The notes under the pieces are model-generated. The model saw only the letters and a program-made list of their open reading frames with translations, was not told where the DNA came from and ran no database searches. Shown piece after piece: positions 1 to 7,295 of a DNA stretch of 13,298 bases; positions within the stretch are counted from its first letter, which is position 1; each line of letters opens with the position of its first letter. This DNA is from an uncultured Acetobacter sp. (GTDB lineage: Bacteria > Pseudomonadota > Alphaproteobacteria > Acetobacterales > Acetobacteraceae). The translations under genes and the position numbers were made by a program. Location: contig CALCDN010000218.1 of the NCBI GenBank assembly GCA_937900755.1, positions 1 to 13,298 on the forward strand, written 5' to 3'.

Positions 1-2
1 GG

Positions 3-959
3 CTTGTCCCGCCCGACAGGGTGCTGGTGCTGGGTGATGGCGCGGCCATGCCCACCCGTGTGTGGCGCGCCCACGGGCAGGAGCGCGCCGTGGTGCTGGC
101 CCTGCACGGTTTTAATGACAGCCGTGATGCATGGGAATATTCCGCCCCCACGCTGGCGGCGCAGGGGGTTACATTTGTAGCGCCCGACATACGCGGCTTT
201 GGTGGCGCACCCATGCGTGGCGGCTGGGCCGGAACCACCCGGATGGTGGCCGACACGCGCGAGGAAGTGGCCCAGACCCTGCGTGACCATCCCGGCGTGC
301 CGCTGTACCTCATGGGCGAGAGCATGGGGGGAGCAGTGCTGATGCTGCTCATGTCCGCACCAGATGCCCCCCATGTCGCGGGGACCATACTGCTTGCCCC
401 CGCTGTGTGGGACCTTGGGGCGGGGGCGGATATTCCGCTCGATGTCATGGCAACATTGTTTCCCCACCATCTGCTTACCGGGCGCGAGTTGCCGGTGCAT
501 GTGGTGGCGAGCGATAACCCCGCGGCCCTTATCCGCCTGTATTACAATCCGCTGACCCTGCGCCAGACCCGGCTGGAGGCCCTGCGCGGGCTGGTTACAC
601 TCATGCGGGAGGCGGCACGCGCAGCCGGGCATATGCACGGCCCGGTCTTGTGCCTGTACGGTGACCAGGACCAGCTTGTGCCGCCACAGGCCATGGCGCG
701 GGCATGGCGGGCTTTTCCGCCCAATGTCCGGCTGGACCTTGTTACGGGCGGGCACCACCTGCTGCTGCGTGACCGGCGCGGCGCCCTGGCCCTGAACGAT
801 ATTGCAAGCTGGATGGCCCGGCCGGAGTGGTTTTTGCCATCGGGGGGGGATGTGGCGTCCGCCGCGTGGCTGGCCCAGGGGCGTGGGGAGCCCGGCCTTG
901 CCGCCAATGCCCCGGCATGGTTCCTGCCCGCCCGGATGGATGGCGTGGTCCCCCCCTGA
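3..959 (+). CDS. Alpha/beta hydrolase, serine aminopeptidase S33 / lysophospholipase type (5'-partial)
   Basis: The reading frame is open to the left edge, so the true start lies outside the window; the GTG at 21 is only the first internal start-like codon. Counting from that codon, the protein shows an HGF oxyanion-hole motif at 29-31, the nucleophile elbow GESMGG with Ser101, a probable acid Asp217 in GDQDQLVP and the catalytic His246 in GGHHLLL. Order and spacing fit the Hydrolase_4/S33 family, whose members cleave carboxylic esters, often monoacylglycerols or lysophospholipids. The substrate cannot be read from the sequence. The missing N-terminus may carry a signal or lipoprotein peptide, so location is open. 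The gene is followed by tRNA-Arg 81 bases downstream, with no clear intrinsic terminator. The family call is firm; the specific function is not. Confidence 0.88.
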   Translation, partial: LVPPDRVLVLGDGAAMPTRVWRAHGQERAVVLALHGFNDSRDAWEYSAPTLAAQGVTFVAPDIRGFGGAPMRGGWAGTTRMVADTREEVAQTLRDHPGVPLYLMGESMGGAVLMLLMSAPDAPHVAGTILLAPAVWDLGAGADIPLDVMATLFPHHLLTGRELPVHVVASDNPAALIRLYYNPLTLRQTRLEALRGLVTLMREAARAAGHMHGPVLCLYGDQDQLVPPQAMARAWRAFPPNVRLDLVTGGHHLLLRDRRGALALNDIASWMARPEWFLPSGGDVASAAWLAQGRGEPGLAANAPAWFLPARMDGVVPP

Positions 960-1000
960 GTGGTGCATGTGGCAAGGCCCGGAGGTGTGAAGATAAAGGC

Positions 1001-1029
1001 TTGGCAACCTCCCCCGCTTTAGGTTAGGA
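1001..1029 (+). promoter_or_regulatory. Possible promoter of tRNA-Arg
   Basis: TTGGCA at 1001-1006 and TTAGGA at 1024-1029 are separated by 17 bases, and transcription from here would begin just before the tRNA at 1041. The -10 match is weak, so this is a suggestion based mainly on spacing and position. Confidence 0.3.
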
Positions 1030-1040
1030 GAAAGGCCAAC

Positions 1041-1117
1041 GGACCCGTAGCTCAGCTGGATAGAGCGTTGCCCTCCGAAGGCAAAGGTCACGCGTTCGAA
1101 TCGCGTCGGGTCCACCA
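1041..1117 (+). tRNA. tRNA-Arg (anticodon CCG)
   Basis: The sequence folds as a full cloverleaf. The acceptor stem pairs GGACCCG with CGGGTCC, the D-stem pairs GCTC with GAGC, and the anticodon stem pairs TTGCC with GGCAA around the loop CTCCGAA. The T-stem pairs ACGCG with CGCGT around TTCGAAT. The anticodon CCG reads the arginine codon CGG, a frequent codon in high-GC genomes. Discriminator A is at 1114 and the CCA tail is encoded at 1115-1117. Confidence 0.97.
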
Positions 1118-1274
1118 TCTCCCTTCTATAAAAAGTAGCTTCCCGCCATTTTTGGCCGTGCGGCGCATGGGTGCATCCTTCTTGTCCCCGGCTTCCACTC
1201 CCCCGCTGCTTGGCAGGGGAGCCAATTGCATTTTGTGCGGTGCCACCGCATACCGCTGCGTGGAGAAAGCAGGA

Positions 1275-1775
1275 ATGACCGATGATAAAGATTTTGCCTT
1301 GTGGCTTGCCAGGGAAAAAAGGATGCTGGCCGATGCGGGCTACCAGGAAACGCAGGCATCGTCTGACAAGGTAAGGGCGGGCCTGAACTCGGCGCTTGTG
1401 CTGTCCGTAACACTGGCCGCCGCGTCCCTGGCGGGGGCTTTTTCCCAGCGGGAATATTCCCTGCTCTGTGCGTTTCTGGCCCTTGGGTTTGGCGTTGCCT
1501 GCGGGCTGTGTGTGGTTGGTCTTTATTCCAAGGCCCTGATTTCCAAGAACGTCGGGCCAGAAGGGGTTGATGGCATTTTATCCGATGTTCCAGGGCGCGA
1601 TGAGGAGCATGCAAGCCTGTGGCTGGCCTATACGGCCTCTTTCATCACCGCTGAAAACATCAAAACCCTTGATAGGGACAGGCACTGGCTCAGGGTCACC
1701 CGGGTATGGCTTGGCCTGACGCCGTTTGTCTCCGGCCTTCTCGCCATTGCCTTGGGGGCATGGGGGGCTTTTTAG
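1275..1775 (+). CDS. Small three-helix membrane protein of unknown function
   Basis: I do not recognise a named family. The 166-residue protein begins at ATG 1275, preceded by GGAG at 1262-1265 with a 9-base spacing. The same frame is open further upstream but runs into tRNA-Arg, so longer starts are not credible. It has a charged N-terminal segment (about 1-35), hydrophobic helices at about 38-55, 62-86 and 144-164, and a polar loop at about 90-140 containing many acidic and basic residues. A pair of helices, a polar loop, a basic segment (TLDRDRHWLRVTR) and a last helix loosely recalls small membrane effectors or holin-like proteins, but this is only a resemblance of layout. It stands alone between tRNA-Arg and a gene for an exported protein, with no operon partner that suggests a role. 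Confidence 0.72.
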   Translation: MTDDKDFALWLAREKRMLADAGYQETQASSDKVRAGLNSALVLSVTLAAASLAGAFSQREYSLLCAFLALGFGVACGLCVVGLYSKALISKNVGPEGVDGILSDVPGRDEEHASLWLAYTASFITAENIKTLDRDRHWLRVTRVWLGLTPFVSGLLAIALGAWGAF

Positions 1776-1895
1776 GGCCATGTTGCCAGGCCCGCATCCT
1801 GTGTTGACGCAGGCTGTTTATTTTTGGCCATTCATGCCAGATTGGGCGCGGTATGCAGGACGGCTTTTTGCAAACGATGGATAAAGGGTGCCGCA

Positions 1896-2486
1896 GTGGT
1901 GATGAAGCATAGACTTTTTGTTGTGGCATCCTGTCTTTTTGTTGCATCGCTTGTTCTGTCGCTGGTGTCCGTTGGGGCAGAGGCGGCGTCGGTCCGCTCC
2001 CCCTATTCCGCCAGTGATGGCGAGAGCACTCTGTGCGTGTCCGGCCCGGTCTATATTATTGACGTGCATGTCGTGGTGACCATCAACAATGTGGAGCGCA
2101 CCATCAGTTCCGCCTCGTCGGAGGTGTGTTCGGTCAACCCGGCCAATTTTTCCGATGTGGTGGTCCAGGGGCCTCCGCCGCAGGACGGGGCTCCGCTTGA
2201 GGTCAGCAAAAAAGTGGGGGTGGAGGGCACAATCCGCCTCAATGGCCGCACGGCGGTGCTGGAGACCAATGTTTACCTGCCGACCAGGGGGGGCAGTTCC
2301 GGCCAGTGCGCCAACGCCCAGCCCGGAGATGGTGGCTCGACGTGCAAAAGCGCCTCCCTTGGGGTCAACCTGTCAAAAACATGGGTTTTCGTGCGCAATA
2401 CATGGCGTGATTTTTACGTAGGTCCCGATGATAACGGAGACCCGGTCAAGGTGCGTGTGCGCCTGTCCGATGGTCCGGTTAACTAG
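1896..2486 (+). CDS. Exported protein with four cysteines, unknown function
   Basis: A signal peptide is clear. Counting from the ATG at 1902, residues MKHR are followed by a hydrophobic stretch at about 5-25 and an AEA cleavage site near residue 28. The start is uncertain by two codons: GTG at 1896 lies 7 bases after AAGGG (1884-1888), better spacing than the 13 bases to ATG 1902. The mature part of about 166 residues has four cysteines (45, 76, 136 and 148), which could form two disulphides in the periplasm. It contains alternating hydrophobic segments typical of beta structure (VYIIDVHVVVTI; KVRVRLSD) and Gly/Ser/Pro-rich loops. There is no lipobox or membrane anchor after the signal peptide. 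The photolyase gene starts 41 bases downstream and may be co-transcribed. I do not recognise the family. Confidence 0.75.
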   Translation: MVMKHRLFVVASCLFVASLVLSLVSVGAEAASVRSPYSASDGESTLCVSGPVYIIDVHVVVTINNVERTISSASSEVCSVNPANFSDVVVQGPPPQDGAPLEVSKKVGVEGTIRLNGRTAVLETNVYLPTRGGSSGQCANAQPGDGGSTCKSASLGVNLSKTWVFVRNTWRDFYVGPDDNGDPVKVRVRLSDGPVN

Positions 2487-2527
2487 GTGCGGGCTTGTCA
2501 CGCGCCGCCCGCGCGGGGGATGGGGGC

Positions 2528-3949
2528 ATGAGCGCCCACCCCCCCGTGCTGGTCTGGTTCCGTGATGATCTGCGCCTGGCCGACAACCTGGCCCTGACAA
2601 ACGCGGTACGCAGTGGCCAGCCTCTGTTGTGCGTGTTTGTGTGCGAGGCGGGGCCGGCCTGCACAACGGCGCTGGACTGGTGGCGGACCCAAAGCGTGCA
2701 GGCCCTGGCGCACGCCCTGCGCGCGCGTGGCGGGCAGCTCCATGTTTTTGCGGCCCAGGCGGAGGCGTTTCTGCCAGAGCTGGTGCGCAACAGCGGCTGC
2801 ACACAGGTGTTTTGGAACCGGCGGTATGACCCATCGGGCAAAGCCACGGACACCCGGCTCAAGGCCCGGCTCAGACAGATGGGGGTGGAGGTTCACAGCA
2901 CGCCGGGCAACCTGCTGCACGAACCATGGACCGTGCGGAACAGGGCGGGCCAGCCTTTTCAGGTTTTTGGCCCGGTCTGGCGGGCGGCCAGTGCCGCCGC
3001 CCATTACCCGGCCCCCTTGCCCGCACCGGCGGGCATGGAGTTTGCCCCCTGCGCGGCCTTTGCCGCCATGCGGGTCGGGGTGGATTTGGCGGTGGAGACC
3101 CTGCCGGGCTGGGCCGTGGCCATGCAGCCCCACCATGTTTTTGGGGAGCAGGACGCACACGCCCGCCTGCACGACTTTGTTGCCCATGCCCTGCAAACCT
3201 ACGCGCAGGACAGGGATTTTCCCCACAGGGATGCAACCTCTGAACTATCCCCCTTTTTACGCACGGGGCAGGTCACTCCCGCGCAGATATGGCACGCCGT
3301 GGCCGCGGTTGATGCGCGGAGTGACGGCGTTAAGTTCCTGGCCGAAATCGGCTGGCGGGAATTCGCATGGTCCTTGCTGTGGGAACACCCGGACCTGGGC
3401 ACACGCAACCTCAAGCCCGAGTTTGACACCATGCCCTGGCGGGTGGACCCCAAAGGGCTGGCGCGCTGGAAAAAAGGGCGCACGGGCTACCCGCTGGTGG
3501 ATGCGGGCATGCGCCAGCTCTGGCGGACGGGCCTCATGCACAACCGGGTGCGCATGGTTGTGGCGTCCTTTCTGGTCAAGCACCTGCTGATTGACTGGCG
3601 CGAGGGTGAGCGCTGGTTTGCCCATACGCTGGTGGATTACGACCCGGCCAGCAACCCCATGAACTGGCAATGGAACGCGGGAACAGGGGTGGAATCCGCA
3701 CCGTTCTTTCGAATAATGAATCCCGTTCTGCAATCGCAGAAGTTTGACCCCGATGGGGCCTATATTCGCACCTGGGTGCCCGAACTGGCGGGTCTGTCCG
3801 GCGCCGATATTCATACACCGTGGCAGGCGAGCCTGTTGCAGCCAACAGGCTACCCCAGCCCCATTGTGGAGCATACCGTGGCGCGCGTGCGGGCGCTGGC
3901 GGCCTGGAAAGCGCGGAGAGCGGACGCCACAGGTGCTGCAAATCCCTGA
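2528..3949 (+). CDS. phrB: Class I deoxyribodipyrimidine (CPD) photolyase
   Basis: A flavoenzyme that uses blue light to split cyclobutane pyrimidine dimers in DNA. The 473 residues match the family's usual length of about 470. Residues 1-130 form the antenna-binding Rossmann-like domain (WFRDDLRLADN at 10-20). The C-terminal helical FAD domain carries the TSELSPFLRTG phosphate-binding loop (237-247), HNRVRM (338-343) and DWREGERWF (356-364). By comparison with the known E. coli enzyme, the electron-transfer tryptophans W382, W359 and W306 correspond to W380, W357 and W304 here, and Asn378 to N376. All are present, so the enzyme should be active. ATG 2528 was chosen because it follows a G-rich ribosome site (GGGGG at 2522-2526) and matches the family N-terminus. 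A cryptochrome-like role is less likely. Confidence 0.95.
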   Translation: MSAHPPVLVWFRDDLRLADNLALTNAVRSGQPLLCVFVCEAGPACTTALDWWRTQSVQALAHALRARGGQLHVFAAQAEAFLPELVRNSGCTQVFWNRRYDPSGKATDTRLKARLRQMGVEVHSTPGNLLHEPWTVRNRAGQPFQVFGPVWRAASAAAHYPAPLPAPAGMEFAPCAAFAAMRVGVDLAVETLPGWAVAMQPHHVFGEQDAHARLHDFVAHALQTYAQDRDFPHRDATSELSPFLRTGQVTPAQIWHAVAAVDARSDGVKFLAEIGWREFAWSLLWEHPDLGTRNLKPEFDTMPWRVDPKGLARWKKGRTGYPLVDAGMRQLWRTGLMHNRVRMVVASFLVKHLLIDWREGERWFAHTLVDYDPASNPMNWQWNAGTGVESAPFFRIMNPVLQSQKFDPDGAYIRTWVPELAGLSGADIHTPWQASLLQPTGYPSPIVEHTVARVRALAAWKARRADATGAANP

Positions 3950-4056
3950 TTATTTTGAAACTATAAAGAAGAAAGTCTTTTTTTTGACGGGCATCATGGC
4001 CAAAGGCTCCGGTTTGCGTTTGTAATAACGGGACAGAACAAACCATGGAGCAAAAC

Positions 4057-4818
4057 ATGACCCGCGTTGCAGGAAAAGTGGCCATTGTTACAGGGGCCGC
4101 CAATGGTATTGGCAAGGCCACGGCAATTTTGCTGGCCAAGGAAGGGGCCAAGGTTGTGGTGGCCGATTTGCAGGAAGAAGCCGGGCACAACACGGTGGCC
4201 GAAATCAAGGCCGCCGGGGGGGACGCCCTGTTTGTCAAACTCAATGTTACGCAAGAAGCAGACTGGCAGAACGCCGTTGCCGCGGCGGAGCAGACCTTTG
4301 GCAAGCTCGACATTGCGGTCAACAATGCCGGTATCGCCTATAATGGCACGGTGGAAAGCACGTCCTTAGAGGACTGGCAGCGTGTGCAGTCCATTAACCT
4401 GAACAGTGTGTTCCTTGGCACCAAATACGCGGTGGAAGCCATGAAAAAGGTAGGGAGTGGGTCCATTATCAACCTCTCCTCTATCGAGGGGCTGGTCGGT
4501 GACCCCACTCTTGCCGCCTATAACGCAAGCAAGGGCGGTGTGCGCCTGTTCACCAAGTCCGCGGCATTGCACTGTGCCAAATCGGGCTACAAAATTCGGG
4601 TCAATTCCGTGCATCCGGGCTATATCTGGACCCCCATGGTGCAGGGCCTGACCAATGACGCGGCCGAGGCACGGCAGAAGCTGGTGGACCTGCACCCGCT
4701 TGGCCACCTGGGTGAACCCAACGATATTGCCTATGGTATTCTGTACCTGGCATCTGACGAATCCAAGTTCATGACAGGCAGTGAACTGGTGATTGATGGT
4801 GGCTACACCGCGCAGTAA
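4057..4818 (+). CDS. Short-chain dehydrogenase/reductase, R-specific alcohol dehydrogenase-like, probably NADH-dependent
   Basis: A classical SDR of 253 residues that reversibly oxidises secondary alcohols or reduces ketones. It shows the TGAANGIG nucleotide-binding motif (13-20), NNAG near 89-92, catalytic Asn114, Ser142, Tyr155 and Lys159, and the ending GGYTAQ. Segments such as SSIEG, GDP-LAAYNASKG, VHPGYI-TP and GEPNDIAY closely match, from memory, the Lactobacillus brevis/kefir R-ADH group. That enzyme has Gly37 and uses NADPH; this one has Asp37 after the second strand, a residue that favours NAD(H). ATG 4057 was chosen because GGAG lies 6 bases before it and the resulting N-terminus aligns with the family; ATG 4045 would add four residues without a good ribosome site. 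The gene is monocistronic and ends at a strong terminator. The natural substrate is unknown. Confidence 0.92.
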   Translation: MTRVAGKVAIVTGAANGIGKATAILLAKEGAKVVVADLQEEAGHNTVAEIKAAGGDALFVKLNVTQEADWQNAVAAAEQTFGKLDIAVNNAGIAYNGTVESTSLEDWQRVQSINLNSVFLGTKYAVEAMKKVGSGSIINLSSIEGLVGDPTLAAYNASKGGVRLFTKSAALHCAKSGYKIRVNSVHPGYIWTPMVQGLTNDAAEARQKLVDLHPLGHLGEPNDIAYGILYLASDESKFMTGSELVIDGGYTAQ

Positions 4819-4830
4819 GCGGGTGATCGT

Positions 4831-4853
4831 CCCCGGCACAGGCTGTGCCGGGG
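4831..4853 (+). terminator. GC-rich hairpin after the SDR gene
   Basis: CCCCGGCACA pairs perfectly with TGTGCCGGGG around a GGC loop, giving a 10-bp stem 12 bases after the stop codon. It lacks a T-run, so it probably assists the stronger hairpin that follows or protects the 3' end of the message. Confidence 0.6.
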
Positions 4854-4862
4854 TTGAACAGC

Positions 4863-4900
4863 AAAAAGCCTCCCGCACGTTACATGCGGGAGGCTTTTTT
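4863..4900. terminator. Bidirectional intrinsic terminator
   Basis: A 15-bp perfect stem (AAAAAGCCTCCCGCA with its complement at 4885-4899) encloses a 7-base loop. It ends in six Ts on the plus strand, and the five As on its other side make a T-run on the minus strand. It lies between the convergent SDR and cytochrome c genes and can stop transcription from both. Confidence 0.92.
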
Positions 4901-4929
4901 CATGCGCAGGGCCGGGGTTTGGCCAGGGC

Positions 4930-5400
4930 TTATGGCAGCGGATGCGCCGCGTTAAGCGTATTGCGTTCTTCCAGGATCTGGCCTGGCTGCAAGCGTGTTG
5001 CGCGGGCGGCCTTGAGTTCATCCGCGGTAAAGACAGGGGCCGATGCATCGCCCGACAGGGCGGAAACATATGTGAGCAATGCGGCAATATCATCATCGGA
5101 CATGGCGGCCATGGAGGGCATGTAACCCATGTATGACGTGCCACCGGCTTTGAGGCTGCCCGCCAGGCCATTGAGCAGCACATGCATGACGTAGGTTTTG
5201 CCTTCGGGGGTTGCGGCAATCAGGTTGATGCGGCCTTTAAGCGGAGGGAACTGCCCGGGCACGCCAGCACCGGTGCTCTGGTGGCACATGGCGCAGTGTG
5301 TGGCGAACAGTTGTGCACCATCGGCTGCGGCGTGTGCGTTCCCTGCCAGGCCGGACAGGCCTGCGGTTGCTGCCAGCACAGCCAGAATGGTTTTTTTCAT
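4930..5400 (-). CDS. Periplasmic class I cytochrome c
   Basis: A 156-residue mono-haem cytochrome that carries electrons in the periplasm. Residues 1-24 form a Sec signal peptide (MKKTILAVL start, cleavage near NAHA). The haem site is CAMCH with Cys36, Cys39 and His40. The distal ligand is probably Met94 in GYMPSM, followed by the usual C-terminal helix (SDDDIAALLTYV). After the core there is a tail of about 40 residues rich in charged residues (ADELKAARATRLQPGQILEERN). ATG 5400 follows AGGAG at a 6-base spacing, and the 12 extra codons upstream lack a ribosome site and lie inside the leader. Its redox partner is not nearby; a periplasmic dehydrogenase or terminal oxidase is possible. The gene has its own promoter and a shared terminator. 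Confidence 0.92.
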   Translation of the reverse strand: MKKTILAVLAATAGLSGLAGNAHAAADGAQLFATHCAMCHQSTGAGVPGQFPPLKGRINLIAATPEGKTYVMHVLLNGLAGSLKAGGTSYMGYMPSMAAMSDDDIAALLTYVSALSGDASAPVFTADELKAARATRLQPGQILEERNTLNAAHPLP

Positions 5401-5435
5401 GAAAAGCTCCTGCTTAATCGTTCGGTTTTGCAACA

Positions 5436-5463
5436 ATTATACACGGCTTTGGCATTACCTCAA
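5436..5463 (-). promoter_or_regulatory. Sigma-70-type promoter of the cytochrome c gene
   Basis: Reading the minus strand, TTGAGG (5463-5458) is followed after 16 bases by a perfect TATAAT (5441-5436). Transcription would start near 5429, giving a leader of about 30 bases that contains the AGGAG ribosome site. Confidence 0.72.
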
Positions 5464-5544
5464 CTCTTCTCGAGTGTCCCCCGCATGAGTGGCAGGCATG
5501 AGGATAAAGTTGCCGAGTGGCTGGCTTCCTGTCATTCAGGCGTC

Positions 5545-6660
5545 ATGACGAAAGACAAGGACTTTGAGATATTTCTGGCCACCGTGCCGGGGCTGGAATC
5601 CGTGCTGTGCGCGGAGGTGCGGCTCAAGGGGTTCAAGCAGCCCGTGGCCGTGCCCGGTGGCGTGGTTATTCGCGGGGGCTGGCCAGAGGTCTGGCGCGCC
5701 AACCTGTGGGTGCGCGGGACCAGCCGGGTCCTTGCCCGTATCGCGTCCTTTCCCGTGGTGCATCTCTCCCAGCTGGACAAGCGCGCGTGCCGGGTGCCGT
5801 GGCAGAGCATTTTGCGCCCCGATGTTGCGTTCAGGGTGGAGGCAAGCTGCACGGCCTCGCGCGTGTACCACGCCGGGGCCGCGGCCGAGCGCATAGGCAA
5901 GGCCATTACCCAGACACTGGGAGCCACCCAGGCGGAGGACGCCCCCGTGCTTGTCCGCGCCCGGATCGAGCAGAACATCTGCACCCTGAGCGTGGATACA
6001 TCGGGCGACCTGCTGCACCGGCGTGGCTACAAGCAGGCCATCAACCGCGCCCCCCTGCGCGAGACAATGGCCTCCCTGTTCCTGCGCCAGTGCGGCTATA
6101 ACGGGCAAGAGCCCGTGCTGGACCCCATGTGTGGCTCGGGCACGTTCGTGATCGAGGCGGCCGAAATCGCGGCCCGGCTCAACCCCGGCCGCGCCCGCCA
6201 CTTTGCGTTTGAACTGCTGGCCACGTTTGACGCGCAGGCATGGCAGAGCATGCGCGCGGTCAAGAGCGAGCGCCCGCCCGCTGTCCGCTTTTATGGGAGT
6301 GACCGCGATGCCGGGGCCATTACCATGAGTAACGCCAACGCCGAGCGGGCAGGCGTGCAGGATTATGTGGCGTTCACACAGGCGACAGTCAGTGAACTGC
6401 GGCCCCCGCCGGGGCCAGCGGGGCTGGTTATCGCCAATCCGCCCTATGGCACCCGCATAGGCGACAAGCAGAGCCTGCTCCCCCTGTACCGTGCCTTGGG
6501 GCAGACTGTTCTGGCCCATTTTTCCGGCTGGCGGGTGGGTATTGTCACCACCGAGGTCCGGCTCGCCCATGCGACCGGCCTGCCGTTTTTGCCGCCAACC
6601 GCGCCCGTGCCCCATGGCGGGCTGCGTGTTTCGCTGTACCAGACGGCGGTGCTGCCATAG
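5545..6660 (+). CDS. THUMP-domain class I SAM-dependent 23S rRNA guanine-N2 methyltransferase (RlmL N-terminal type)
   Basis: The 371-residue protein has the COG0116 layout. A short N-terminal domain (FEIFLATVPGLE at 7-18) and a THUMP RNA-binding domain (about 45-150) are followed by the family signature LLHRRGY (156-162) and a Rossmann methyltransferase domain. Motif I is DPMCGSGT (193-200), the acidic SAM-ribose loop is GSDRD (251-255) and the catalytic motif is NPPY (298-301). E. coli RlmL of this family makes m2G2445 in 23S rRNA but is fused to the RlmK methyltransferase; this protein has only the first half. ATG 5545 was chosen because FEIFLATVPGLE begins the conserved part; ATG 5485 would add 20 residues of no recognised type. 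It is transcribed divergently from cytochrome c. The exact rRNA position modified is inferred. Confidence 0.9.
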   Translation: MTKDKDFEIFLATVPGLESVLCAEVRLKGFKQPVAVPGGVVIRGGWPEVWRANLWVRGTSRVLARIASFPVVHLSQLDKRACRVPWQSILRPDVAFRVEASCTASRVYHAGAAAERIGKAITQTLGATQAEDAPVLVRARIEQNICTLSVDTSGDLLHRRGYKQAINRAPLRETMASLFLRQCGYNGQEPVLDPMCGSGTFVIEAAEIAARLNPGRARHFAFELLATFDAQAWQSMRAVKSERPPAVRFYGSDRDAGAITMSNANAERAGVQDYVAFTQATVSELRPPPGPAGLVIANPPYGTRIGDKQSLLPLYRALGQTVLAHFSGWRVGIVTTEVRLAHATGLPFLPPTAPVPHGGLRVSLYQTAVLP

Positions 6661-6662
6661 GT

Positions 6663-6683
6663 GGGGCATGACGGGCATGCCCC
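6663..6683 (+). terminator. Possible terminator hairpin after the methyltransferase gene
   Basis: GGGGCATG pairs perfectly with CATGCCCC around a 5-base loop, starting two bases after the stop codon. A weak T-rich stretch (CTTTATTTC) lies about 10 bases on, so termination efficiency is uncertain. Confidence 0.42.
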
Positions 6684-6764
6684 CACTCCCCCTTTATTTC
6701 GTCCGGTCGGCTTTATAAGAAGGGGGCACAACAGCGGGTGTGTTCAGGTTGGGGTGCCAGGGTA

Positions 6765-7277
6765 ATGAGCGTGACATGGGGTGACTTTCAGGCGGTTGTG
6801 CAGCTTTCCGCCGGGCTCAATGTGGCTATTCTCAGCTTTGTGGATATCAGCCTGCCCGCCATCAAGGAGCGGCGGCGCGTGTTTGCCAAGGCGCGGCAGG
6901 AACTGGATATTCATCGCAAAAATCCGCACAAGCGCACCGAAGCCGAAATCAAGGAACACACAGAGGCGGTGGATGAGGTAGACCGCAAGCTGTTTGACCT
7001 GTGGCGTGAGACATCGGCGTTTGAAAGTGTCGAGGATTCCTTGCTCAAATCCACCGGGGTGCTGGGCTTTTGTGGCGCTGTGCTCAGCATTGGCCTGCTC
7101 TGGTATTCCGCCTTGCACTATGACGCCCCCATTCTGTTCACGGGCGAACTGCTGACCGTTATTTCATTCGGTTCGCTGCTTGGGGCATTTCTTATCAACT
7201 ACTTCACGGCCTCCAAGGCGTCCCAGTACGCCAAGCGGTGCAATGACCTGCGGACCCATATGCGCCTGCACCTGTAG
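6765..7277 (+). CDS. Membrane protein with charged helical segment and two C-terminal transmembrane helices, unknown function
   Basis: I do not recognise a named family. From ATG 6765 the protein has 170 residues. GGGG at 6751-6754 lies 10 bases before this start; a GTG at 6738 in frame is an alternative. Residues 12-31 are moderately hydrophobic and include LNVAILSFVDISLPAI. Residues 33-90 are strongly charged with heptad-like spacing and probably form a long helix or coiled coil. Two clear membrane helices follow at about 95-116 and 123-146, then a basic tail ending in RTHMRLHL. It lies downstream of the methyltransferase with a possible terminator between them. Its stop codon is only 18 bases from the stop of the convergent autotransporter gene. 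The layout could suit an inner-membrane scaffold or effector, but nothing in the neighbourhood decides this. Confidence 0.72.
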   Translation: MSVTWGDFQAVVQLSAGLNVAILSFVDISLPAIKERRRVFAKARQELDIHRKNPHKRTEAEIKEHTEAVDEVDRKLFDLWRETSAFESVEDSLLKSTGVLGFCGAVLSIGLLWYSALHYDAPILFTGELLTVISFGSLLGAFLINYFTASKASQYAKRCNDLRTHMRLHL

Positions 7278-7295
7278 CAGGCGGGGCCGGGCGTT

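Noticed and set aside
1068..1274. N-terminal extension of the three-helix protein beginning inside tRNA-Arg
   Set aside because: The extension reads through the tRNA 3' half and has no ribosome site; ATG 1275 has one.
2498..3874. Several long open frames in other frames of the photolyase gene, on both strands
   Set aside because: They are rich in Arg, Pro and Ala with no domain signature, as expected for shadows of a high-GC coding sequence.
3965..3985. Possible terminator after photolyase (AAAGA...TCTTT with an 8-T run)
   Set aside because: The stem is only five weak A/T-rich pairs; the T-run alone does not justify a terminator call.
5536..6678. Long open frame (380 codons) on the minus strand
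   Set aside because: It lies wholly antisense to the methyltransferase, whose motifs are unmistakable, has low-complexity composition and no family features, and arises from high GC content.
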